The notes: a model not told the origin generated them from the sequence alone. DNA of 64,000 nt from Oasisia sp. SBJ-2009 (GCA_964017155.1 OZ024856.1:10458382-10522381); one strand, 5' to 3'. Counted from the stretch's first letter, positions 9,991 through 24,640 are shown. Translations and numbers: made by a program.

Positions 9991-10259
9991 CCAAACTCAC
10001 CAACCTGGGTGGTAGCGGCCTATGTAAGACCAGAGATACAAGTTTGTTTTACGTTTAGATAATAATTTTAACTACAGTAGGCAGTAACCAAAGGGTTAAT
10101 AAACGCAATTCAAATTGATTTTAAAATGCCTACCAATAATCTAAAATTCATAGCTATTACATTGCTTCCTCCTGTATTGTGTTTGTTAAACTATTATTAC
10201 TACTTCAATAATAAGAACATTTATAAAATAATTGCCATCAGATCTGCACATGAGACACA

Positions 10260-10375
10260 ACACCAGTGTTCCCCTGTTATTTGATAAGCAAGGTGGGCCA
10301 CCTAACTATTTTTCTAAGCCATCTCGCCCAAAATATGCCGAAATTGTCACCTCGTGGCTACTTCTGGCTATAAAC
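10260..10375. repeat. Dispersed repeat fragment, related to 34725-34830
   Basis: AAGGTGGGCCACCTAACTATTTTTCTAAGCC then ATCTCGCCCAAAATATGCCG is, in reverse complement, closely similar to 34750-34800 (CATATTTTGGGCGAGGTGGC ... GTGGGCCACCTC). Both begin near CAGTGTT/AACACT words, which would fit hAT-like ends, but no target duplication was identified. Confidence 0.45.
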
Positions 10376-10489
10376 ATGTTTACATGCTGATATCTTTGTA
10401 ATTATGCATTTGTTTCCCTTACATATGCCAAAGAATTAGGCTGACATACCTCAAAACCAGACGCTTCAGATAGATAGTCAACCAGGAGA

Positions 10490-11392
10490 AGGAAAACTAG
10501 GTAAAGTATATCATTGTACCTCTTCTAGTCTTACAGATTGCTTACAGTTAGTTGAATATTATTGCTGTGAGCTCCATTCCAGTGGCTCCTGGCTATCTCA
10601 CTGATCGGTTCGCAGTAAACAATACAGTGCATGTTTGTCACATTGGCATCTGCACAAATATTCCATTTCGGTTGTTAATAAGCACTCGGATGACACTGTT
10701 TCGTATTCTATTAGAAACATGAATAAAAAAGAATATACATAATTTAAAAAATAGTTACGCTTACAGTTAAATCTTTAATTATAATGACATGACATAAGAT
10801 TATGTGCATTTCATGGACATCCCAAAAGGCATGACTAAACGACAGTCCACATTCGACTGGCAAACTGCTCAAACTCATCCACTTCTACATAACAATAATA
10901 GTAATAACAACAATAAAAATCTGATTGTCTGAGATAAAGTCCTTACTATGACTACCACTACTACCACCACACAAATATTTATTAATCTAAACAATCTACC
11001 AGTCAAATGCAAACAATCACCCAGGCATATATATCACGAAATGTTTGCAAGTGTGTACATCTTTCATGAGAAACTGTTAAAATGTGTGTTTTAAAGATCT
11101 CTACTGCTCGCATTTTGTATACATTCCGGGATATTGTCCAAAGTTTTCCAAACTTATAAGCAAATTTACACTGGCCTGAAGATAAGTTGTACTTCTTGAC
11201 AGGAATATTTGTGCAGTTGCAAGTGTGACAATCATATACACTATTGTTTAACGTGAACGGATCAGTGAGGTAGCCAGAAGCCATTGGAATGGAGCTCACA
11301 GCAATACATCTAACACAATAATATTCAACTAACCATAAGCAGTCTGTAAGACTAGAAGAGGTGCAATGATATACTTTACTTATAAAAAGAGA
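10490..11392. repeat. ~900-bp fold-back repeat with ~180-bp arms
   Basis: The left arm (about 10495-10675) and right arm (about 11205-11390) are reverse complements with frequent mismatches and one small indel. Shared words include GTAAAGTATATCATTG, CTCTTCTAGTCTTACAGA, TTGCTGTGAGCTCCATTCCA and CTGCACAAATATTCC. Between them, 10845-10905 shares a separate dispersed repeat with 60530-60590. No coding capacity. It could be a long-TIR MITE or an old inverted duplication. Confidence 0.7.
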
Positions 11393-11724
11393 CGTCCACA
11401 AGAATACATTTTAGGGCCACTGACATTATTATTTACTATAATTATAAGAATGATTTTCTGAAAGCCAGCATAACCTAAGCTGATGATACTTGATGATACA
11501 AGTACAACTAAAGCCTTCACATATGACACAAACACAGTGAATGTTGAATATTTGATTAATAAAGAACTATAATATGCATATAGCTAATACTACATACAGA
11601 TGTGTTAATTGTATGTTATTGTATATATGTCAATCTAACTCAGTTGAGTTACCAATAAAACTTGTGTTATTATTATACATAATCATTAAAATATTAATAT
11701 TTGTTTTCAAATGTCTAATAAATA

Positions 11725-12400
11725 GGTTGATGAAATAACATTAACAATTGACGGTGTAGATATTTAGAGAATTAACCAGTTTAAGATTCTGGGCTTTACA
11801 TTAATCTCACATTTAAACTGGATTAAACATATCGATAAAATAGCAAACAGATGTTCTCGAACAATTGGACTCATAACTAAATTAGAGCATATTATTCAAA
11901 TTAGAAAAAAATTGCGCGTTATAATTCTATAATATTGCCTCACACTAATTACTATCTACTGATCTAGGGACACAAATGTAATTGAATAAACAAATTGCAA
12001 AGAAAACTTGTAAGAATAATATCTTTAAATAAATATAGCTCCCACATAGAACTAATGTTTAAGCAATTTTTTTTATTATAAATGTAAACATAAACCATTA
12101 CCCACATAGTTACAAAATTGGCAGATAACACAAACCAGAAATATGTATAATCATTTCACACCAGCACACAGAAGAATACATACATTCAGGACATAATATA
12201 AATTTGCAAACAAGAGTATTTAAAATAGTCTGCCTCACACAATAAACAATACCTATATATTTGTTTAATCAAAACATAACCATTCATAGTTTAACAAAGA
12301 CTGATACATTATATAAAGCCGCATATTACTCAAGAATGCAAGCATACTTCTACTGTTGTAAATTACTACATATATGGAAAATAATAATGAATTAAAACTA
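11725..12400 (+). pseudogene. Heavily decayed LINE reverse transcriptase C-terminal fragment
   Basis: Conceptual translation with several stops and frame changes retains the order seen at the C-terminal end of non-LTR retrotransposon ORF2: ITLTIDGVDI, FKILGFTL, HLNWIKHIDKIANRCSRTIG, then a THINYC-like region, and TRNMYNHFTPAHRRIHTFR. Many in-frame stops (for example after DGVDI) show a long-dead copy. Followed by AT-rich tail sequence. Confidence 0.6.
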
Positions 12401-13306
12401 ACTCTAGCAACACATTCAGCCATAAACGTGTTATATTTTTACCCCATATCTTCTACTTACACATAGTTACAATATGCGTAAAGTAGCAAATGTTAATAAA
12501 AAATAATCAGGAACATACATGCTCCTAAATACAATTGGGTTATCCGTAATGGTCAATGGAATTCAATAATTATATAAAAATAGCTAATTTTAAAACCAAC
12601 GTGGCCCATAAGATAACGACTATTTATTAGTCATAACAGGGGCCACCTAAGTCAAATATTATTTATTTTACAAACACAATATTTTATAAAATTCATCACA
12701 TAGTTGCAGTTACAAAATAAATACATCTACTCTCGATTTATCCATCTATCGGTCTATCGGTCTATATATCTGTGAACAGATCTGTTACAGTAGTTTATCA
12801 CAGAAGGTTGAGTATAGTTTACTAAATTGTCAAAACATAAAAATCAGCACCGAAACGACCAATATTCACCTACAGGTACTTAGATATACAACTTCGCCGA
12901 CGCAATGTCTGCAAGTCTGTTTTCAAAACGCTGCCAGCGCAACCGAAGTATCCCGCCGAAACTAGCAACTTTACCGGCTACCCAAAAAGGAATTCGTTTT
13001 TCGTTCGCAAATTTGAAAACGAAAAAGGAATTCATTTTTCGTTCGCAAATTTGAAAACAAAAAAGGAAAGAAATGGTATATACACGGACCCATGGAATTA
13101 CATGCTATGGTAATGGAATTACGAGTCTGACTATTTTTGGAATAAAACATCAAATAATAATTGATACTCATTTTTTCTTTTCTACAAGATTAACAATTAT
13201 ACTGGCCAATAATTGTACACACAGTACGTATTTCACATTCAATTCAAAATGAGTCAAAAGCAGTTATTGAACTCCTGTCCATCTGTGGGTCAGGGAGGAT
13301 GTTAAT
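12400..13306. other. AT-rich intergenic, one short direct duplication
   Basis: No gene recognised. At about 12986-13060 a unit of about 38 bp (AAAAGGAATTCGTTTTTCGT then TCGCAAATTTGAAAAC) is present twice in tandem. The rest looks like unique AT-rich DNA. Confidence 0.5.
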
Positions 13307-13314
13307 GTCACAAT

Positions 13315-14192
13315 CAGGGTTGAATTTTTTTTTGATTTATTTAAAAAAATCAAATAAATCGGATTTATTTGATTTAAATCGGATTTGTTTGATTTAAATC
13401 AGATTTATTTTATTTGTTTTATTTTTAATTTTTTTTTTCTGAATTGAAAACTTGCTTCCTATTAAATACAAGATTTGGAAGCTTCACTGCATTCAGAAAT
13501 GAAATACCTCGAACATACAGTTGGCTTTACACCCAGGCACCAGTCTTCTCAAAATAAAGCCAGTCTTTTTTCTTTCCAGACATTGTGAATAAACACAAAG
13601 AAGTGGTAGAACTTGTACAATACAGCAGTGATCCAACAGGCACTTAATGCTGACCTGCAGCTTTAATTAGGCTCTGCCTCTGGCCTGTGTCTACTGCAAT
13701 TCCTGATGATCTCAGCCCATAGCTTTATGCAGAGACCCACCCACCAATCATTTGGACGGGTAAAAATCCTTGTGGACAGGTAGAAATATGGTTGGACCGG
13801 CAAAAATGATCAGTTGTCCTTCAAAAGTGAGTGTAAATGGTGTCATATGTGTGTTTGTAGTCCATTTCAGGTCACCAGACACATTTAAAGTTTGTAAAGT
13901 GCCTTAATAGTTAACATCCAAGTGTCCACCAAAACATGTGTGACTGGCACAATAATTTGGTTCTGCATAAAACCCTGTCTCAGCCTTATCTGCTTATTTT
14001 GCATAATCCATGGCTCTGTTGTGGGCTACAGTTGCCTACTGGACCTGATAGCCTTTTTTCATCAATACCCCTCCCATACCCTCCAGCTGGGGAGATGTTT
14101 CAACTGGGGAGCACTTCTACTCCCCATCACCTTAAATCTGCTAATATTGCATAACAGTTGCCAAATCAAATGATTTAAATCAAACAACCCTG
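13315..14192. mobile_element. Non-autonomous hAT element with intact 8-bp target duplication
   Basis: An 878-bp element with inverted ends CAGGGTTG (13315) and CAACCCTG (ending 14192), flanked on both sides by the identical octamer GTCACAAT (13307-13314 and 14193-14200). Just inside each end are TTGATTTAAATCA-type words, iterated at the left (13340-13420). The 8-bp duplication and CAGGG ends are diagnostic of the hAT superfamily. The interior has no transposase frame; the open frames at 13922-14173 show no domain. Confidence 0.88.
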
Positions 14193-14200
14193 GTCACAAT

Positions 14201-16570
14201 CATTTGAGGCAGTCAATATATATCTTCAACATCAGGCCACACAAATTTACTAGTTCAACACACTTCAAGTAAGTTGTTATCTTAGTTAAAAAAACAGGGA
14301 AAACACATTTATTGGTGTTTTTTTTCACAACCAACCACTTTAAGTCCATATTTTTTTGGCAAGGTCTTTTCTGTATTCTTAAGGTTGATTACCCATACTG
14401 TTGTCTTCTTTGTCGTCTTCATTATTTCAGTGTTTTACGTTTGAAGAAGGTCCTTGTGGATTATTATTTGGCATGGTTCTGTATAAGAGTAACAAACAAT
14501 GTAACCAACTACCCTCTGTGACTCTTTGCAAAACTGCTTATTGTTGGGAATTAGACTGATCTCATTCCAGTCATATGAACTTTATCATTATTTATTCAAC
14601 TATGGCTTAGTTGATGCGTCCATGTAAAATATTCTGACAGGTCCTGGCAGCAACTTTGGTAAACTCATTGGATGCGATCACGTGATATCACTTCAGAGAA
14701 CACTTGGAGAAAAGAAATACTGTGTAGAATTTCTTTGAATGTCCTTGAAAACATTATGCAACTGATCTTTGATAGATACTATGGCCTTGTCTTGTAGCTA
14801 TATATATGGATCACTGCTGCCATTCCGTGTAATATCACGTGTTACAGATAGTACAAGTTACAAATGGTACATGTTTCTGAATCCATGGACAGTTTTCGTA
14901 AACTTGTACTGTCCTAAGATACCATTCATATTTAGCTGAAACATTGTCCCAGTGCTTGTGCTGACCTGTAATGTACTTAGGACCCATTATTAGTTTCTTA
15001 CTATACTATGATTTATAGTGCAAGAGAAAAAACATGTAATTCTGTTATTGTAATTCCGTTACCAAAATGTAATTCCGTTACCATGATTCCCTCAAGATGA
15101 GAAATGACACACAATATTTGTGCAAACTTACCTATTCGTGGGTGTATCTATTAAGAGAATTTCAAGTAACTGTTACTTTTGATCACCCCATCAAACAAGG
15201 AACCATTTCTGAACCAGTTGGCACGTGTCATACTGGTTCATAATTGGTACCGCTCCACCAGTATATAACGTTTTCATGTGTATTCACGTGAATACACGTG
15301 TTCTGCCTGTTGTCACGAGTTTTGAATGAGTTTGCAGGGTTAGAATTTAGCCTAAAATGAGTGGGGGCCAGCAGGGCTAGATCTAGGGGCCCGACACAAA
15401 AAGTGGGGGCCATGCAACAAATGCACATTTAAGTCGCATTGTAACTATAACTTTATTCAACACAATTCACATGCCACAAACATAATGGCTGTAGCCTATG
15501 TAGCAGCTTAATTAGTAAATGCTAATGATAATTTCAAAAGATCAATGGAGGGTTGTTAATTTTCCTCTGAACCAGAGCTGCTTGAAACCTGTATATCTTC
15601 CTCTTTGGGCTGCCTGCGTTTGTAGATGGCAACACAAGGTTGCCTATTCCTGCTCCCCCACCCACACTAACTCTAACACACAACAGCTTAAGCGACGGTG
15701 CGAGGTCCCGTTCCTTCCTTCATTTTTACCGCCATTCATGTACTTTAAAACAGTATTGGTCATGAACTGTATAAACCAAGGATTGATGCCTATGTGCCTA
15801 ATATACCTATTGCCACAGCATTATGGAAAATGACAGTTTAGTTACATCGTAGAACTTCCTAGCTTTAACAACAACATGCTGAAGATACATTACAGGCGGG
15901 CCAACAGGAAAAATCAGAAATATTATATATATATAATTTTTTTCGTTTTGGGTGCATTTTATGTGCCCAAGTTTGCTCTCTGCGTCATTCCTGATATGAT
16001 AATAACCACTCCTACACGTATTACTTACCCATAGTTGTGGCTTCTAGGCGAACAGCAAAGTTGTGACGACTCGTGCAGGCTCCAGGAAGTGGTGCCGAGA
16101 CTCGAGGTGACACTCACCGGGTGACAGCTTTACTAAAAAAGCAGCGACCCCTGGTGATTACGGGGACATACACTTCTTGACGCAGCGTCTTGGAACGAGT
16201 ACAACTGCGCCCAAGGCCAGGGCATCGGCTGCACTTTGAGGACTGTACGTGTTCTTATTTCTATAGGTCACTTCAATTAAGTGCCATGCTCGCATTCGAG
16301 CATGGGCAGGTCTCTAATGAATGATTTCTAGCTGGAACGGTCCAAGCACGTCTGGGCAGCGGCGGAGATGTGAATGCCAGCAGTGGACAGGCCACGGGCG
16401 GCTGAATCGTGGAGGCCTCTAGTTTCGAAATTGGACGTCCCAAATCGGAATGAACCTGCTTATCGCCCACCACCCGGCTAGTGGGGTGTCTAGTAGCGTT
16501 CGTTAGACGTATGCCGGACATGTTAACATTATTATAATATGTGTAATTTTTATATGGAAAGCCTGACTTG
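14201..16570. other. Intergenic, no gene recognised
   Basis: Mostly AT-rich unique sequence. A GC-richer block at about 16020-16515 includes the palindrome-like CATGCTCGCATTCGAGCATGG (near 16287) and ends at the (TA)n tract; it may be an unclassified repeat. Around 15355-15412 there is a short purine-rich GTGGGGGCC duplication. Confidence 0.4.
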
Positions 16571-16571
16571 T

Positions 16572-17095
<524 letters not shown>

Positions 17096-17099
17096 ATGG

Positions 17100-17722
17100 G
17101 TGGGTGGGTGTTTTTGTGTGTGTGTTTATGTGTTCATATGATTTTGAGCTGTTCACAATAAATGTTTGACTGTTGCTGCTAATCCCCATACCAGTGGAGT
17201 GGTAGAAATTGTACTTGTAAATTGTATGTATGTAGTCCACTTCTTATATGACCAACCCTTCACCAAACCCAAAGTGACCTTGTAAGGCAGATTGCATCTG
17301 ATGAGGGGAACCATCGATAAATGCCCGTTTCAAGGCAAACTGGCCGCTCCCTTTTAAGCACACACGTACGTTGTCAACATCCGAGACATCTAACATTGCA
17401 ACAATACCGTCTATGAGATGTTTTGCCCAGAACGACGAGTGTGTATGTTAGGCCTTCTTAATTAGTTTTTGACTTGTTGTTAAAAATTGCAGTTGTTGAC
17501 TTGCGATTGGCTGAAGAGGTGAAGATTCGTCATCCAACCCTGATCATTGCCCACGTTAGCCGGGTGGCCGCTGGTGAGAGGAATTTGTATTAAAAAATGC
17601 TATTGCAATGAAAATGAGTCCGTATAATCCGGGTGGCCGGTGGCGAGGGGGCCGTATATGCGTGAAGTTGCAGAGTGTATAAAGTAATTGCAAAATTCAA
17701 CATGTATACACCGCGCTGTATA

Positions 17723-17787
<65 letters not shown>

Positions 17788-17794
17788 CTATATA

Positions 17795-17853
<59 letters not shown>

Positions 17854-18790
17854 CACATGGTTATATCAGCGTTTGGCGTGTTTGTAAACACGATCCTGTT
17901 GCCCGATGATATTCCCTTGGTCAGCACTTCGAGGTGTGAATAGATGCGGCCGGCCGAAACAAGAGCCAAGTTTCTGCGCTGATCGAAGCGACACCGGTCG
18001 CTGCCGCTCCCGTACCTGTTGCGTAATTTTGTACCGGGCGACGTTCGTCGGGCGTGGCAGCGACTGGCTGTCCGAGCACGCGTGGCTGTCCGTTTAACGA
18101 TTATGGGATATGGCAAATATGTTGCGCCGAGCAAGTAAAACTACAAAGAATCGCATTGAAAATGTTCTAAGCTGATACAGTTCCAAGTAATGGTTTAATT
18201 GGAAAGAAATGATCTTACTAATAACATTGAAAGTCGTCAAAATGGCATCGATTGATGGCTTGTCTCTTCAAATAGATTACCTGGACGTGAACCAGCACCA
18301 TGACATTTAAGGTGGGTAAAGACGGAATAGAACTAGATGCTCTTTGAGGTGTATACCCAGCCAATACACTGCTAAGAAGGTCCACCTGGCGTTATGCTCT
18401 TAATTAATTGCAGAACTTTTTTGACAAATAGAGATTCTATTTTAGTTCTAAGATCTGCAATATTAAGACCTCCGTCCGCAAATGTGTTTAATAGTGATTT
18501 TCTTTTCAAAGCTTCCGGTTTACTGTTCAAAGAAATGGAAATGCCAATTGTTCACCACCTTGTTTGGTACCGAGTTAAGACTCCCTATGTGCCAAATGGA
18601 GCTGCACAGCACAGATTGCATGGTGATACTTTCCCCCTAAATGATAATTCCATCCTGCTATATAGTTTACAAATTTCTCGAAATTAGAAATAACTTTCCC
18701 CGAAGTCTTTTTATCGGCTTCTTTTGTACCTGTATAAACGCCGTATTTTTGGGGGGAAATCACTAGTCTATTTTTCACCATCAGGTTCAA
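17100..18790. other. Intergenic with one long (TA)n tract
   Basis: (TA)n with TTTA interruptions occupies 17727-17851. At 17560-17650 the phrase CCGGGTGGCC(G)CTGG/GGTGG occurs twice. 17880-18130 is noticeably richer in CpG (GATGCGGCCGGCCGAAAC and CGGGCGACGTTCGTCGGGCG) but holds no defensible exon. 18394-18687 is an open frame with no recognisable domain. Confidence 0.45.
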
Positions 18791-18794
18791 CTAA

Positions 18795-19040
18795 GAGGAC
18801 CCGGGTTCGAATCCTATGCTGCGGTGTTAAAACCTTGGGCAATTTATTTCATTCTATTTTGTTCCCGTTCCCTCAGCTGCATAAATGAATACCTGGCAAT
18901 AGATAAGTGATTGATAGGTGTGCGAGTAGCTTTCACGCATTATTTGCAGCATATGGCTGCATGCTTCCCAGAGATGGTGTCTGATTGAATAGGACTGCCA
19001 GGGAAGTAAAGTGTAAAGCGCTTTGAGCAATCCTTGTCTA
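18795..19040 (+). mobile_element. SINE with tRNA B-box and conserved core
   Basis: GGTTCGAATCC (18804-18814) is a perfect RNA polymerase III B-box. It is followed by TTGGGCAATTTATTTC, a CAGCTGCATAAATGAATACC core, ACTGCCAGGGAAGTAAAG, and ends GTAAAGCGCTTTGAGCAATCC. This order (tRNA-derived head, CAGCTG...TACCTGGC core, GCGCTTTGAG tail) is that of widespread invertebrate core-containing SINEs. The A-box half of the head is degraded or truncated. Confidence 0.75.
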
Positions 19041-19424
19041 AATTCCAGCTGTTCTTCACCGATTTACCCTTACACTATTGCTCTTATTCTGCAATCCAGA
19101 TTCTCTCCAGCGACTTCAACATATGGCTTAGCAAAGTAGTGCCTCAATGTTTTCCAGGATCATGCACATCTCCCTTTCTTTTCTATATTCGGACACTTAG
19201 CCCCGTTCTTTATTCCTATGTGAACTTCCCGTCTGTCTCTCTTGCAGGTGTTCAGTAATTTGTTTTGTCGATCATCTTCCAACTCGCTCAGCCACCGCCA
19301 CCGCCAGCATCCCTACTCGCACTTCACCAATGCCTGTTTATCTTTCCAAATAAGCCCACACGATAAACGGTAAGAATTGCCTGGCTGTGACAAGTTTCAT
19401 AAAGTTTACATTACCTTCCACCAC

Positions 19425-19865
<441 letters not shown>

Positions 19866-19869
19866 TTCG

Positions 19870-20735
19870 TATTTACATGTATTGCTTATTCTTATTAGAA
19901 AACCTACCCAGCATCGATTATCTGGTTCTATTTTACATCTTACCCCAATAGTAAATAAAAATATTGGGAGTAGGTGTTTTTTCTGTGTCTGTATTACTCT
20001 TTGGAATAGAGGTCTATGATTCCTTCAATCTAGTGTTAGATCAGACGCAGACTGAAACATTATGCGATTCTTAAATATTTTAAATATCTTGCTTTTACGT
20101 TTTTGAATTAGTAATGGTTTATTAAAATAGATAAAACCCAAATTAATTTACTAAACCGTTACGTTGCGGTTTTTGTACGTGACAATAAATTGCTGCACGT
20201 GACCTTCGTCAAGCATAACCTTTGCCAACTGTATTTATAATGGTAACGTATGGGCGGCATCACATCTGCTATATCAAACTGATCTCATCTTTTATGAACA
20301 CACCGGTGATAGGCAAGAGGTTACGTGACGTGATAATGTTAGATTACGCTGCGCACGCATTTAATGATTGTTGGAAGTTATCTTTAAATATACTATATTT
20401 TTGCTCTAAAAGCAGTAAGAAACTTGATTTTATCGGTAATGTCTATGATAATATAAAGTCTTCATCGGAAGGAGAGTGCCGATTAATACAAAACGAAATA
20501 TGACGATGACAACATATATCCATACAACACAATCTCTTACACATAAAAACACGCTCTCTTTTTTCTCCCGTTAATCTCTCCCCTCAGTCTCCCCTCTCTC
20601 CCTCTCCTTCCTTCATCCCTCTCCTTCCCTCCCTCTACCCCCTCACTGCATCATCAGAATAATGTTTGTTAGTGCTAATATCACCCATCTATCTAATCCC
20701 GTATATAGAATACCGTTACAAAGAAGTATATTGGT
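19870..20735. other. Intergenic, nothing recognised
   Basis: AT-rich sequence with a CT-rich patch at 20555-20645. The open frame 20222-20503 has no recognisable domain or splice context. Confidence 0.4.
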
Positions 20736-20739
20736 GATT

Positions 20740-21275
20740 TGGCGCAGCAGCACCTCGACTGTGGATTGAATTACTTGTGAACATTCGTGCATCCGGGACA
20801 TTATGTATGTTTAGAACGTGTTTAAAGACATATCTTTTTATTAAACATTTCAATTAATTCAAATTGTTTTGAAATGACGGACATTGCTTTATAATTTCTT
20901 TTTAGTGTCATCCACGTTTCAATTAGTGTTTATTTTTTTTGATTAATTTATAGATTTATATAAATATATATTTACGTACACAGTTTTAGTAAAGGTTTTA
21001 ATTTTAATTTGAGATATATAATTAACATACCAAGTTTTGGTACTATACATCTTAAAAGCAGTGCTTAATTTATTTTAAATTAATTTATATAATTTACATA
21101 CAAAGGGGTTTACTAGTACATCTTAAAACCAAAACAATTAATGACTTATATTAATTTATATAATTTACATTTATATTTATTAATATACATTCAGTATATT
21201 TCTTGTGCAGCGCATCGATCCACTATGCGGGAATTAGCGCTATATAAAACCTTTATTATTATTATTATTTAAACC
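20740..21275 (+). pseudogene. LINE 3' end: last ORF2 codons plus 3' tail
   Basis: From about 20742 a frame reads AAPRLWIELLVNIRASGT then MFRTCLKTYLF and stops, matching the extreme C-terminus of CR1/L2/Rex-like ORF2 (PxLWNxLPxxIR...F+..LKTYLF). An AT-rich 3' UTR follows, ending GCGCTATATAAAACC(TTATT)n at 21237-21270, the usual tail of such elements. The body is truncated. Confidence 0.65.
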
Positions 21276-24200
21276 GTCCAGTGTCCATTTTTTAGCAAAT
21301 AGATTAATGCAATACATAAATGAGTAGCGCTGCAATCCTTTTTCGTTCTGGTGCACAATGTGTCAGAGTGAACAAGTTTGTGAGGTTGTCTCACTTTATC
21401 TGTCTCCCTTCTGATTTACCTCTCCCCATCCCTTCCTTTAAAAATACTCAACATTTTCTCCCTTCCTCCCTGTTTGGCGGCCCCTCGCCCTCTCCTTCTC
21501 CCACTCCCTCACTTTCTTTATCCTCTACTATTTCCCTTCTCACTGTCCCTCTACACCGCTCTTCCTCCATAATTTCATCCACCAATCCTTTTCAACCCTC
21601 CCGTCATTCTAATTAAGCCGCAATTCGGTACGGTCTTGGGTAATTGCACATTCGACAAGAAGAGCGAAGCTACTTGTGCTATTCAAGGCAAACTTGTTTT
21701 GTCCGTGTGTAATACCTGTCATGTTTCATTGTCAGTTTAACACAGTGCCGTGGACATTCTTAAACTGACGTGCGGCCTCCGACAATGGTATGCTCTTGGT
21801 CCCGCGCAAGAACGCACTGATTGACAACGTATAATTAGCGTTGAACATGACAGCTGCTACAAACAAATGACTTAAGCGTTTGATCGAAAGCATGGATTTG
21901 TCGAAATGCAGTTGTAGTCGAAATGCAGTTCTCCCGGTTTTCAGTACAAAACCAACTTCACGTGTTTATGGATGTTTCGTGTGCGGTCGGGTGCAGCGTA
22001 TCGCATGCTGTTCGGCAAACAATACACATTTGACGCTCTACGTGGTTTGACAGTTGGTCTCGAATGAGCTGCACATATTGCAGTTTGGCAGTCATCAGAC
22101 ATTGGGATATACAACTAGACGCCAAAAAAGAGAGCGACGATTGCTACAGACAATTGCTTTAAGGTAGGCTATGTGTGTAATGTTGTTGTGTTATTTAGAA
22201 CGGCAACTGTTGGTAGTACACTACATATATTGCCATGTGGTACAGTGTCGACATTCTGTATTGCTAACTTGCATAGTCAAACCGGCAAGGCATTACGGAA
22301 GACAAACATAATCATCATTATGCATAACTGTTAGCGTCGTTCTACTGTGAATATAATTACACAGATAATCCATTTCACATTGATCAAAACATTATTTAGC
22401 AACATATTTGATATGTAATGAATGGATCCACTTGCTGATTTGCGTCTATATAAATCTTAGGTAAGCATTGTATTTATTAATACAATAAAATAACAAATAA
22501 CCAATGTTTTAATCCACCTCGGTTTATTATCTTAAATTATGAATTCTCGTATATCAATGCGAGTTATATTATTCACTGTAGGACGTACTGTATTATGTAT
22601 CTGCGTTCAAAAATAATGTCTTGTTAATTTTATGAAGGAAAAAAGGACGGCGATGTGTGCGCCATATTGTTGCCAAACTTCCGCTTCCGCTTCCGAACCA
22701 CAAATCTGCATAAGTCAACATTAATAATTATAGTTTTGCATGTTAACATGTTTGATGTATCATATGATATAGCATGACATATAAGCGAAGTTTTAATGTA
22801 ATGCTACAACATAGATAACGCCATATATATCAGCTTACGTGTCTTACAAGTTGACACCACAATTTCGCCAGCTAAGGCTAGACATTGCTTTATAAGCAAA
22901 CAAAATGGCTACCTTCATTGCAACTGAGTGTTCCGACCGCACGTGGCGGAAGGGGTTACCAGTGACGCTCATCCTATGGAGGTCACAACCGGTGTGGCGA
23001 ACCGGGGTTTGGGCCAGGTAATTTCCCTCCCATAGGAACACTTCCGGCGGAAGTCGGTCAGTTGTGAGGGAGTAAGGATTGTGACCAACCGTGCCAGGGA
23101 ACGTTATGAGGAGCAACCGATGAGGTATCTCTGGCCGAACTAGTTACATTAGATTGTACTACAGGCTATGTACACAGTGTCTCCCACTTCCTCATTCCCT
23201 CTTTTGTTTCTTTTTCAAAGTTTTTCTTTTAACAGTAAATGTGTGACATTGACATTTATTGTTATTTTTAAGGTATTAAGAAAATTATCAATTTAACTAA
23301 ATTCAAGGCTTTTAATGTTTAACTTTAAAACACATTTTGTTATGTTTTCATCGTACACAACATCTGAACTTAACGACAAGCTTTAGTTAATTTTTTGCAC
23401 GTACGGAAAACTATATTATTGAAAGTTACACAAATGCTGGAACTATTTTAAATTGTGAAAGAGTTAATCATATCATTAAATCATAACTATTTGACTCATA
23501 GTAAATAGCTAAGATGCAATCATTTTTACTATTTAAATATACTGCTATGTCTTTAATCGTCAATAACTAAATAAATGCAACTATGATATGTTAACAATAA
23601 TACGTTCAATGTATGTATGTATAAATAACTGTGATCATTCAATGTTAACATTTGTTTGCGTTTATTTATACATGTATATGTTAACCTTTGGCTATACTCT
23701 TTTCCATGAGATATTCATTCACGTTAAATTAATATTTTTCTTAATACTTAAGAAACATAGTAAATAAATAGAAATACTACTACCCAATCAGTATAATCGC
23801 GTACATACATCACCACACTTTCGTACGTGTACACAACACGTGATAAAGTACCTGCATCAATAAAACAACTATTAAAAATTATGACATTATCGAACATTTC
23901 TTGAACTTACACATTTTCCTTTTTATTATGTAAAACGTAGGATTGTGCATACACTCATAACTATTAGACACACATAGACAAATAGAGTGCACATACACAC
24001 GCGCTCCCACACCTAACGAAAATGTATTGAAGATAACGATCTTGAGAATATGTTGGATATTGTTAGACGATGCAACATTTTCTGGTTTAATAACCGTCAC
24101 TAAACACTCATGCTTGTAGAACACAATTATACTCGTTTTGCAATTTTTCTGGCAAAAACATTCTTTGAAATTGGCTGTTGGGCAGCCTTAGTGCCGCGAT

Positions 24201-24571
24201 ATGAAGTGCTCAAAACCACAATTAGCAGTCTTGTCCAGAAAAATTAGTTTGTGCATGCTTTTACAGATCGTGTACTGTTAATTATGTATTCCTATCAGAC
24301 TATACATATTCATTTTATAACAATACAGTTGTGAATGGTTGCAGTTAGAATACTGTGTTTTATCGCAAAAGCACTGTCAAATGTTTCTCTAAACCATTTT
24401 GTTCACTTGCACAGTTTAGGGTAATATCGGTTCAGTGTTGTGTGTGGCAGGTTCATACCCTGCTGGTGTTCCTTATGCAAACACTACATGTTGTGTCCAC
24501 ACACACTGATTCCATTTAATAAGTTTAGCTGGTTTTGTGATATTTTTGAAATGCATTAAACTACTTATATA

Positions 24572-24576
<5 letters not shown>
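21276..24576. other. Long intergenic stretch without recognisable genes
   Basis: CT-rich patch at 21415-21600. Open frames at 21320-21616 (plus) and 22844-23116 (minus) lack domains. 22920-23110 is GC-richer and may be an unclassified repeat. 24440-24510 has a GTGTTG/ACACAAC-type imperfect inverted pair. Otherwise AT-rich unique-looking sequence. Confidence 0.4.
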
Positions 24577-24623
<47 letters not shown>

Positions 24624-24640
24624 TATATATATAATATATA
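24577..24640. repeat. (TA)n tract
   Basis: Alternating TA with three short AATATA breaks. Confidence 0.9.

Noticed and set aside
22844..23116. 90-codon minus-strand frame in a GC-richer patch
   Set aside because: No recognisable domain, no splice or start context; possibly a repeat.
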